Shown one piece after another: positions 1 to 5,384 of a stretch of 14,228 bases of DNA. Numbering within the stretch: position 1 is the stretch's first letter; each line of letters begins with the position of its first letter. The DNA is from Bacteroidales bacterium UBA1184 (GTDB lineage: Bacteria; Bacteroidota; Bacteroidia; Bacteroidales; ML635J-15), in assembly GCA_002310235.1 (NCBI GenBank), contig DBYO01000028.1:71843-86070 (forward strand), in the 5' to 3' direction. Position numbers and translations under genes: made by a program. The notes beneath the pieces are model-generated. The model did no database searches, was not told the DNA's origin, and worked only from the letters and a program-made list of their open reading frames with translations.

Positions 1-120
1 ATGCCACAGAATTCGGCTTACGGCCTACTCACCTTTTTTGTCTAAAAGGCTAACAGACGAAAAGGCTAACAGCCCAAATGTCTGTAAGCCAGCAAGCCTG
101 TTAGACCGTTAGCCCAAACT
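1..120. repeat. Intergenic repeats, GGCTAACAG type
   Basis: No gene is visible here. The 13-mer AAAAGGCTAACAG occurs at 44-56 and 60-72. Its inverse half CTGTTAG is at 98-104, and AGCCAGCAAGCCT is at 87-99. The same two words recur 10 kb away, before the TetR gene: CTGTTAGCCTTT (10426-10437, reverse complement of AAAGGCTAACAG) and AGCCAGCAAGCCT (10439-10451). This segment therefore belongs to a dispersed repeat family. It runs directly into the mini-hairpin array that starts near 121. Confidence 0.6.
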
Positions 121-390
121 CAGAAACGGCGTTAGCCACAGAAACGGCGAAGCCATAGAAACGGGCGTCAGCCCACAGAAACAGCGAAGCGTAGAAACGG
201 GCGAAGCCCTCAAACGCCGCAGGCATAGAAACCCAGAAACGGCGAAGCCATAGAAACGGGCTTTAGCCCAAGAAACCTTGAACCCCAGAAACGGCGAAGC
301 CATAGAACGGCGAAGCCATAGAACGGCGAAGCCCTCAACGAAGTTAAACTGGCGTCAGCCCATTGAAACGGCGTAGCCTCAGAAACCTAG
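121..390. repeat. Mini-hairpin repeat array 1
   Basis: About fifteen degenerate units of roughly 15-20 bp follow the pattern [C/T]AGAAAC, then GGC-loop-GCC, then a short joint. The dyads include GGC-GAA-GCC, GGGC-GTCA-GCCC, GGGC-TTTA-GCCC, GGC-GTTA-GCC, GGC-GTA-GCC, GCC-GCA-GGC and AAC-GAA-GTT. GCGAAGC occurs seven times, starting at 147, 184, 201, 242, 294, 310 and 326. That heptamer is known as an unusually stable DNA mini-hairpin with a sheared G-A closed loop. Units are shuffled and not cleanly tandem, and there are no unique spacers. No gene or known RNA is seen in the array. The array ends about 45 bp before the mntA promoter. Confidence 0.85.
159..226 (+). repeat. 68-bp direct repeat, left copy
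   Basis: This stretch is identical, base for base by eye, to 1454-1521 (offset 1295). It lies inside array 1 and spans four mini-hairpin units, from GGGCGTCAGCCC to CGCCGCAGGC. The two copies flank the mntA-hepT pair in direct orientation. Confidence 0.9.
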
Positions 391-434
391 TTTAAATTGT
401 TTTTTCTCATAATATTAAAAATCCGAAACTAAAA

Positions 435-465
435 TTTGGGAATTAAAAATTTTCCCGTACCTTTG
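435..465 (+). promoter_or_regulatory. mntA-hepT promoter
   Basis: A -33 TTTG (435-438) lies exactly 19 bp before a -7 TACCTTTG (458-465), which matches the Bacteroidota consensus TTTG-N19-TAnnTTTG. The mntA start follows 19 bp after the -7 box. A small dyad, GGGAA (438-442) and TTCCC (452-456), lies between the boxes and could be an autoregulatory operator, but its arms are only 5 bp. Confidence 0.8.
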
Positions 466-484
466 TCCTTAAATCATTATCAAG

Positions 485-787
485 ATGAAGACTCAACTTG
501 AATATATCAACCTGCTGCAAAGCAATTCCGAAAAACTGCAAAAAGATTTCGGCATAACTTTTATGCGACTATTCGGCAGCGTTGCTAAAGATTCGTACAC
601 CGAGGACAGCGATATTGATCTGTTTGTAAAAATGCCTTCATCTTTTTACAATGCAATTGCGGCCGCACAATATCTAGAAGAACTGCTCGGATGCAAAGTT
701 GACCTTATATGTGACCACAAAAATCTAAGTCCATTTTTCCGCAAGCAAATTGAAAACCATGGCATCGATATCTTCAGAGCAGCGTGA
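485..787 (+). CDS. mntA: MNT-type nucleotidyltransferase antitoxin
   Basis: This is a 100-residue minimal nucleotidyltransferase of the MNT/KNT fold. The signature GSx10DxD is intact: G31-S32, then ten residues, then D43-I-D45. A third likely metal-binding acidic residue is D73 in the KVDLI strand. In the type VII toxin-antitoxin system MntA-HepT, this protein neutralises the partner HEPN ribonuclease by transferring AMP to a tyrosine of the toxin. The size is normal for the family. The downstream hepT overlaps it by 29 bp in another frame, which points to translational coupling. It has its own promoter at 435-465. The pair is enclosed by repeat arrays, in keeping with an accessory locus. The role is inferred from the motif and the neighbouring gene. 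Confidence 0.9.
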   Translation: MKTQLEYINLLQSNSEKLQKDFGITFMRLFGSVAKDSYTEDSDIDLFVKMPSSFYNAIAAAQYLEELLGCKVDLICDHKNLSPFFRKQIENHGIDIFRAA

Positions 788-1160
788 ACTTCTAATAGAA
801 ATGTTCAGCAACATAAAGCTATCCATTGTAACTCTATACGAATGGAACAACGAGGTTACCGACTTTAACGAGCTACTCTGTTCTTCTTCAGGCATGAAGA
901 CACTATCGGCAGATTGTATGCTCATTCAGGCTATTGGCGAGGAAATCAAGAAGATTGACAAATACACACAAGGCGATTTGTTACCAATGCGGCCTGAAAT
1001 ACCATGGAAGCAAGTCAAAGGTATGCGCGACCACATCGCACATGGCTATTTCGACATCAATGTTGACTTTGTCGAGGATGTCATAAGAAACAACTTGAAG
1101 CCACTGGAAAACGCTATCGATTTTTTCATCGAGCACTTAAAAAATACAAATCTAAATTAA
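759..1160 (+). CDS. hepT: HEPN-domain RNase toxin, HepT-like
   Basis: A 133-residue, mostly helical protein of the HepT/DUF86 HEPN family. The active-site motif Rx4HxY is visible as R90-DHIA-H95-G-Y97. In characterised HepT toxins R and H cleave RNA, and the tyrosine is the residue AMPylated by MntA. I chose ATG 759, which gives MASISSEQ. An in-frame TTG at 750 would add only three residues and is less likely. The start lies inside mntA, overlapping by 29 bp, so the two are probably translated from one mRNA. A 20-bp perfect palindrome follows 23 bp after the stop. The motif is complete, so the toxin looks catalytically competent. Confidence 0.9.
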   Translation: MASISSEQRELLIEMFSNIKLSIVTLYEWNNEVTDFNELLCSSSGMKTLSADCMLIQAIGEEIKKIDKYTQGDLLPMRPEIPWKQVKGMRDHIAHGYFDINVDFVEDVIRNNLKPLENAIDFFIEHLKNTNLN

Positions 1161-1183
1161 TTTGAATCCTCAAATCTTTGTAC

Positions 1184-1203
1184 AGACGCAAAATTTTGCG
1201 TCT
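1184..1203. terminator. 20-bp perfect palindrome after hepT
   Basis: AGACGCAAAA and its exact complement TTTTGCGTCT meet without a spacer. In RNA this would be an 8-bp stem with an AAUU loop. It lies 23 bp after the hepT stop, where a terminator would be expected, but no clean T-run follows (TCTATAG). It could be a weak bidirectional terminator or a dispersed palindromic repeat. Confidence 0.5.
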
Positions 1204-1225
1204 TCTATAGAAACGGGCGCCAGCC

Positions 1226-1257
1226 CATCAAATTATCAAATCCTCAAATCTTCAAAC
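1226..1257 (+). repeat. Four tandem octamers, NNTCAAAY
   Basis: Four consecutive 8-bp units (CATCAAAT, TATCAAAT, CCTCAAAT, CTTCAAAC) keep TCAAA constant and vary the other positions. The same octamer logic recurs at 4548-4603 and 10320-10407. Confidence 0.6.
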
Positions 1258-1453
1258 ATAGAAACGGCGTTAGCCTCAGAACGGCGAAGCCCTCAACGAA
1301 GTTAAACGGGCGTCAGCCCACAGAAACGGCGAAGCCATAGAAACGGGCGAAGCCCTCAAACGCCGCAGGCACAGAACGGCGTAGCCCTCAACGAAGTTAA
1401 CCTTTAGCTCGGCGTAAGCCAAACCCAGAAACGGCGAAGCCCTCAACGAAGTT

Positions 1454-1521
1454 AAACGGGCGTCAGCCCACAGAAACAGCGAAGCGTAGAAACGGGCGAA
1501 GCCCTCAAACGCCGCAGGCAT
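1454..1521 (+). repeat. 68-bp direct repeat, right copy
   Basis: Perfect duplicate of 159-226 in the same orientation. Together the copies bracket 1227 bp containing mntA-hepT. Recombination between them would remove or duplicate the module. Confidence 0.9.
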
Positions 1522-1570
1522 TCAAACGGGCGAAGCCATATTTTTTGTTAATAACTTTTTTCAACTTTTC

Positions 1571-1602
1571 TTGCTTTACTTATAAAAAAACATTTATCTT
1601 TG
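1571..1602 (+). promoter_or_regulatory. Promoter of the T9SS adhesin-like gene
   Basis: A -7 box TATCTTTG (1595-1602) matches TAnnTTTG. A TTG at 1571-1573 lies 21 bp upstream as a weaker -33 box. The start codon follows 30 bp after the -7 box, in an A/T-rich leader. Confidence 0.65.
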
Positions 1603-1632
1603 CTTTCCAATAACATTTAAATTTTATCGAAT

Positions 1633-3963
1633 ATGAAAAAGTTTACAATTTTTATGATCGCATTGCTCGTAGCATCTATGGGCTTTGCACAGACACAAAT
1701 GGCCTTCAGGTCTGCATCTGCTAAGCCACTTGTGAAGAACTTCTACTCATCAAACGCTAACACTACTACAAGCGTAGTAAGAGCAACTCGTGACAACGCA
1801 ACTATCTTCTCTGAAGGTTTTGAATTCTCAAGTGATGCTCTTGAAAACGGCTGGACAAGCGTAGATCAAGACGGTGATGGAAACAATTGGTTTGTATATG
1901 GCAACGAAGCAGTTGGTGATGTTGTTTCTCATTCTGGAGAATATGCTATTGCATCCGCCTCATGGATAAGAACTGGCGCATTGACTCCAAACAACTGGCT
2001 TATTTCGCCTGCTATTGACCTTACTTCACAGACTGGAACCGTCATGGCATCATACTTCATTAAGGGACAGGATGATGGTTGGTATCAAGAACACTACAAA
2101 GTATGTGTATCTACAACCACCAACATTGCAGATTTCACAACATTGTTCGAAGAAACTATCCCTCAAGCTGGTTTTAATGAACGTTCAATAGATTTGTCAG
2201 CCTATGCAGGTCAAACAATATATATTGCTTTCGTTCACTACAACGTAACAGATATGTTCTATATCGTACTTGATGATTTCTCTGTTTATGCAAATCAGAG
2301 TACTGATGCTGCTGTTACAGCAATCACAGCTCCTAACCATGGAGATTATTCAACTTGTGCACTCACCAATGCAGAACAGGTTAAGATCGAAATCATCAAC
2401 AATGGTGGTGCTGCTATCAGCAACTTCCAGGTATCATATGCCATCAATGGCGGAACACCTGTAACTGAAACTGTTACCGCTTCTGTTGCTCCCGCACAGA
2501 CTTACGAATACACATTCACACAGACTGCTGACTTTTCTACTATTGGCACATACGAAATCGCAGCTAGCATCAACCTTACCGGTGACGAAGTTGCTGCTAA
2601 CAACAATGCAAACATGACAATAATAAGTGGTGATGCAAAGATTACAATTCATGCACTTACAGACAACGGTGGTGGTCAGTCGTGGACAGTAACAAACACA
2701 AACACCTCAACACTTATTGCAGAAAGAACTGCTCCATGGCAGTGGAATGTTGAAGTAAACAACTATGTTTGCGTTGACAACAGTGGTTGCTATACTATAG
2801 TTGTTTCTGACGAGGATGGTATGTGGGATGACGAAACTCCTATTGACGCATATCTTGAAATCCTTTACAACGGAACACAGGTAGCTGGTAGCACAGAACC
2901 TAACTCATTCACTGGTCCATCTCTTATTGCAGAAAGAATCGGTGGTGGTTGCTCAACCGATCCAGAAATCGTTGCAGAAAACATGAACATGACATTAGCA
3001 GCTCCTTTGAACGATACTTCTATGGTATATGAAGTTGCAATCAGAGGATATAACCTTACAGCAACAATCACAGCAACAACTGCTGCTCCTTTCGAAATTT
3101 CAAGCGATAACACAGTATTCGGAACAACTGCTACATTACCAATGGATGGAGACACTCTCTACGTTAGATACATTGCTACTACTGCTGGATCAGTTAACGG
3201 AACTATAGTTCTCTCTTCTACTGGTGCTCAGAATGTAACCATCAACCTTACTGGTAACGCAGCTGACTGCGACGTTGCTATTTCAGCTCCTTACACTGAA
3301 ACATTTGGATACACAAGCGAAACCTTATACTGCTGGAGTGTTATAGACGCAAATGAAGATGATAATACATTCGGTCTAACCCGAATAGCAGAGGGCGATC
3401 TGGCATGGTATATTCAATATGCTACTCCGAATGAAGACTACCTTGTTTCTCCTTTGTTAAGTATAGGAGCTAACAACTCAATTTCATTCAAGGTTGCTCA
3501 TTATAGCAATACCTACCCAGAAACTTACGAAGTATATGCTATTGCAGGCGACCAGACAACTTTAATAAGAGAAGAAGCCACAACAACTACAAATCTTCCA
3601 ACATTCGAAACTGTCGAAGTAAGCTTGGCTAATTACGCTGGACAAGAAATTAGAATAGCTATCAAATGCACAAGCGATGATGCTTACGTCTTCTTCGTTG
3701 ACGATTTCTCATTACTCGGAACAACCGAAGCTAACGAAAACATCGCAGAAACAGTTGCTGTATATCCTAACCCAACTAGCGACATGATTACTGTTGCTAA
3801 CGCAGAAGGCAAGAACATCGTTATCGTTAACTCTCTCGGTCAGGTTGTTGCTAACATCCAGAATGCAGCAGCTAACCAGACTATCGACGTTGCTAACTTC
3901 GCAAACGGAACCTACTTCGTAAAGGTTGACGCTGAAGTTGTAAAACTGAACGTTGTAAGATAG
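1633..3963 (+). CDS. T9SS-secreted choice-of-anchor J adhesin-like protein
   Basis: This 776-residue secreted protein has a Sec signal peptide (residues 1-20, cut near GFAQ). Residues about 56-219 form a choice-of-anchor J / cleaved-adhesin domain like those of gingipain adhesins (EGFE..GWTSVDQDGDGNNW, NNWLISPAIDL, LDDFSVY). About 223-330 resemble a CARDB-type beta domain. About 335-440 is an unassigned beta-rich segment, bounded by two LIAER copies (361-365, 431-435). About 445-543 is Ig-like. A second anchor J-like domain spans 546-697 (EDYLVSPLLSI, FFVDDFSLLG). A type A T9SS sorting domain ends the protein (708-776, YPNPTSD..NGTYFVKV..VVR). It is therefore predicted to cross the outer membrane through the Por system and be anchored or released. 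No protease catalytic domain is visible. It is monocistronic, with its own promoter and terminator. Codons end in A/T more often than in recR or the PKD gene. The ligand is unknown. Confidence 0.92.
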   Translation: MKKFTIFMIALLVASMGFAQTQMAFRSASAKPLVKNFYSSNANTTTSVVRATRDNATIFSEGFEFSSDALENGWTSVDQDGDGNNWFVYGNEAVGDVVSHSGEYAIASASWIRTGALTPNNWLISPAIDLTSQTGTVMASYFIKGQDDGWYQEHYKVCVSTTTNIADFTTLFEETIPQAGFNERSIDLSAYAGQTIYIAFVHYNVTDMFYIVLDDFSVYANQSTDAAVTAITAPNHGDYSTCALTNAEQVKIEIINNGGAAISNFQVSYAINGGTPVTETVTASVAPAQTYEYTFTQTADFSTIGTYEIAASINLTGDEVAANNNANMTIISGDAKITIHALTDNGGGQSWTVTNTNTSTLIAERTAPWQWNVEVNNYVCVDNSGCYTIVVSDEDGMWDDETPIDAYLEILYNGTQVAGSTEPNSFTGPSLIAERIGGGCSTDPEIVAENMNMTLAAPLNDTSMVYEVAIRGYNLTATITATTAAPFEISSDNTVFGTTATLPMDGDTLYVRYIATTAGSVNGTIVLSSTGAQNVTINLTGNAADCDVAISAPYTETFGYTSETLYCWSVIDANEDDNTFGLTRIAEGDLAWYIQYATPNEDYLVSPLLSIGANNSISFKVAHYSNTYPETYEVYAIAGDQTTLIREEATTTTNLPTFETVEVSLANYAGQEIRIAIKCTSDDAYVFFVDDFSLLGTTEANENIAETVAVYPNPTSDMITVANAEGKNIVIVNSLGQVVANIQNAAANQTIDVANFANGTYFVKVDAEVVKLNVVR

Positions 3964-3983
3964 TTTTCTTAAAACTATAAAAT

Positions 3984-4016
3984 AAAAATCGCCATCTTTC
4001 GGGTGGCGATTTTTTT
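3984..4016 (+). terminator. Rho-independent terminator
   Basis: The arm AAAAATCGCCA (3984-3994) pairs with TGGCGATTTTT (4004-4014) around a short TCTTTCGGG loop, and T residues continue to 4016. It begins 20 bp after the stop of the T9SS adhesin-like gene. The A/T symmetry would allow some activity on the minus strand too. Confidence 0.9.
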
Positions 4017-4262
4017 GTACATTGTCAATTGTGCATAGATTATTGCAAGATTATAAGGTTCGTTGGAAAGGAGATCACGGATAGCCGATTTCACAACGCT
4101 CCACTTTCGTATCGCGTGTTCAATCAGGCTTCCGAACCTTTAGCTCACGAAGCGAAGCAAGTAGATGACCATAGGACTAATTATAATTATCCATTGTACA
4201 TTATCCATTATTCATTGTACATTGTTAATTAATTATTACCTTTGCACTGAAAAATTTAAATC
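4017..4262. repeat. Intergenic spacer with heptamer repeats
   Basis: No convincing gene. Heptamers of the form CATTGTN or CATTATN occur twice at 4020-4033 and about six times in tandem at 4192-4233 (CATTGTA, CATTATC, CATTATT, CATTGTA, CATTGTT, AATTAAT). AACCTTTAGCTC followed by ACGAAGCGAAGC lies at 4135-4158 and includes another GCGAAGC mini-hairpin (4152-4158). The part from 4060 to 4134 shows nothing I recognise. Confidence 0.55.
4215..4244 (+). promoter_or_regulatory. Promoter of the antitoxin-like gene
   Basis: A -7 TACCTTTG (4237-4244) follows a TTG (4215-4217) at 19 bp spacing. The TTG is part of the fourth heptamer of the CATTGTA array, so the repeat supplies the -33 element. The start codon is 27 bp after the -7 box. 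Confidence 0.7.
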
Positions 4263-4271
4263 AACAGAAAC

Positions 4272-4514
4272 ATGACTGCAATAGAGATGAACGCGGAACT
4301 ACTTAGGAACTTGAGCGTCATAGCAGAGGACGAAGACCTGTTAAGACGTGCGACAAGATACCTTCGCAAGCTTGTTTCCGAAAAAGAAACCGACGATACC
4401 GAACTTAGCAAGGAAGAATTCTTTGCCAGAGTCGATGCTTCGCGCGAACAAGCAATGCAAGGCAAGGTACACACATTTGCTAACGTAGAAGAACTTGACA
4501 AATATATTAGATAG
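4272..4514 (+). CDS. Small antitoxin-like protein, no toxin partner
   Basis: An 80-residue acidic, helical protein. Its opening MTAIEMNAELLRNLS and its later SKEEFFARVDASREQAMQGK-V-H..EELDKYI resemble the small Bacteroidota antitoxin-type proteins often found before RelE/ParE toxins. The family assignment rests on general resemblance and is tentative. It has its own promoter, but no toxin-like frame follows: 4515-4658 holds only octamer repeats and then recR. It may be a solitary antitoxin that guards against toxins encoded elsewhere, or the remnant of a pair. Its SxEEFFAxV segment loosely matches SVDEYIALV in the small antitoxin at 8922-9068. Confidence 0.75.
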   Translation: MTAIEMNAELLRNLSVIAEDEDLLRRATRYLRKLVSEKETDDTELSKEEFFARVDASREQAMQGKVHTFANVEELDKYIR

Positions 4515-4547
4515 GAGCATTTCCATTGTAAACCTTTATCTCAACAC

Positions 4548-4603
4548 AGTCAAATTTTCAAATCATCAAATTGTTGAATTGTTAAATCATTAAATTTTTA
4601 AAT
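4548..4603 (+). repeat. Seven tandem octamers, NNTYAAAT
   Basis: Seven uninterrupted 8-bp units: AGTCAAAT, TTTCAAAT, CATCAAAT, TGTTGAAT, TGTTAAAT, CATTAAAT, TTTTAAAT. The last five positions are nearly constant and the first two vary freely. A variant of the AACCTTTAGCTC element (AATCCTTAGCTC, 4614-4625) with GC-GAAA-GC (4626-4633) follows at once. Together they fill the gap before recR. No promoter is evident there. Confidence 0.65.
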
Positions 4604-4658
4604 CAGCTAAGCTAATCCTTAGCTCGCGAAAGCAACCCATAGTCCCTTAAAACTTCAA

Positions 4659-5255
4659 ATGCAAAACAAACTCATCGACGAATCGATACAGCAGTTCATG
4701 ACACTGCCAGGAATAGGCCGCAAGACCGCCCAGCGCTTCGTGCTACACCTGCTACGCAAGTCGCTCGAAGATGTCACCAACTTCACCGAAACCATTCAGC
4801 ACATGAAAGAGAACATTAAGTTCTGCCATGTATGCAACAACATCTCCGAAAACGACATTTGCGAAATCTGCGCCAACCCCAATCGCGACCACACAACCGT
4901 ATGCGTAGTGGAAAACATCAACGACGTAATGGCAATTGAAGCCACCGCACAATACAACGGAGTTTACCACGTGCTTGGCGGCGTTATCTCCCCCATGGAC
5001 GGCATAAGCCCAACCGACCTTCACATCGCCGACCTCGTAGAAAGAGCCTCTTCGGGCGAAATTAACGAAATAATCCTCGCCCTGCCAACAACAATGGAAG
5101 GCGAAACCACAAACTACTACATCAACAAAAAACTGCAAACATCAAGCGTAAAAGTAACCGTTATAGCCAAGGGAATCGCCGTAGGCGAAGAATTGCAGTA
5201 CACCGACGAGATAACCCTGTCGCAGGCAATCAAAAACAGAAAACCATTCGAATAA
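4659..5255 (+). CDS. recR: Recombination mediator protein RecR
   Basis: A 198-residue cytosolic DNA-repair protein that works with RecO and RecF to load RecA at single-strand gaps. A helix-hairpin-helix region (about 5-33) contains LPGIGRKTAQRFVLHLL. A C4 zinc finger uses C56, C59, C68 and C71. A Toprim domain (about 80-172) starts at VCVVEN and includes GGVISPMDGISP. The C-terminal signature is GIAVGEELQYTDEITL, where many homologues have GG in place of GE. Length is normal for RecR (about 200), the N-terminus being a few residues shorter than in many. No in-frame start lies upstream, because a stop occurs at 4620-4622. A palindrome just after the stop probably ends the transcript. Confidence 0.97.
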   Translation: MQNKLIDESIQQFMTLPGIGRKTAQRFVLHLLRKSLEDVTNFTETIQHMKENIKFCHVCNNISENDICEICANPNRDHTTVCVVENINDVMAIEATAQYNGVYHVLGGVISPMDGISPTDLHIADLVERASSGEINEIILALPTTMEGETTNYYINKKLQTSSVKVTVIAKGIAVGEELQYTDEITLSQAIKNRKPFE

Positions 5256-5256
5256 T

Positions 5257-5300
5257 TAATTTTGTGTAATAGGTTTAAAACCTGTCCCTACACAAAATTA
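5257..5300. terminator. Two-tier inverted repeat after recR
   Basis: Outer arms TAATTTTGTGTA (5257-5268) and TACACAAAATTA (5289-5300) are perfect 12-bp complements. Inside them AGGTT (5271-5275) pairs with AACCT (5279-5283) around TAA. The right part reads AAACCTGTCCCTAC, but the left arm no longer mirrors the GTCCC, so the element looks like an eroded longer palindrome. Its place 1 bp after the recR stop fits a terminator, though a dispersed palindromic repeat is also possible. Confidence 0.6.
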
Positions 5301-5336
5301 TATCTAAAAACACATTACGTTTTCACAATTAAATTT

Positions 5337-5344
5337 TATATTTG
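5337..5344 (+). promoter_or_regulatory. -7 box of the PKD surface-protein operon
   Basis: TATATTTG matches TAnnTTTG and lies 40 bp before the chosen ATG at 5385. No clear TTTG is present 19-21 bp upstream, only T-rich sequence near 5317-5324. This promoter would drive the three-gene run ending at 8822. Confidence 0.6.
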
Positions 5345-5384
5345 CAGATTGATATTATATGTTTCATCATCAAAATTGGCGCAA

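Larger units (their letters stand above)
1208..1540. repeat. Mini-hairpin repeat array 2
   Basis: The same family as array 1, with GCGAAGC starting at 1284, 1329, 1347, 1434, 1479, 1496 and 1530. AAC-GAA-GTT dyads are at 1295-1303, 1390-1398 and 1445-1453. Internally, 1280-1327 repeats exactly at 1430-1477 (48 bp, period 150). A 34-bp block is found three times: 192-225 in array 1, then 1338-1371 and 1487-1520 here. The 12-mer AACCTTTAGCTC plus GGC-GTAA-GCC lies at 1399-1420. The 1161-1632 interval has no gene. Besides this array it holds the palindrome at 1184-1203, an octamer run at 1226-1257 and the next gene's promoter. Confidence 0.85.

Noticed and set aside
109..303. Minus-strand reading frames with repeated ASPF/LRASP peptides through the two arrays (also 1276-1521)
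   Set aside because: They stay open only because the DNA repeats lack stops in that frame. There is no promoter, no signal and no domain, and the peptide repeats simply mirror the DNA units.
750..758. TTG start for hepT three codons upstream
   Set aside because: ATG 759 is a better start and gives a normal HEPN N-terminus. The added residues carry no conserved feature.
121..1540. CRISPR array
   Set aside because: Units are short and shuffled, joints are 0-3 bp, and there are no unique spacers of constant length and no cas genes.
4029..4232. 67-residue plus-strand frame in the spacer before the antitoxin-like gene
   Set aside because: Its C-terminal half is a translation of the heptamer repeat. 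It has no promoter or family resemblance, and begins inside the region just after a terminator.
5262..5384. Longer N-terminus for the PKD surface protein
   Set aside because: It would place 41 residues before a perfect signal peptide, start inside the recR palindrome and precede the -7 box at 5337-5344.
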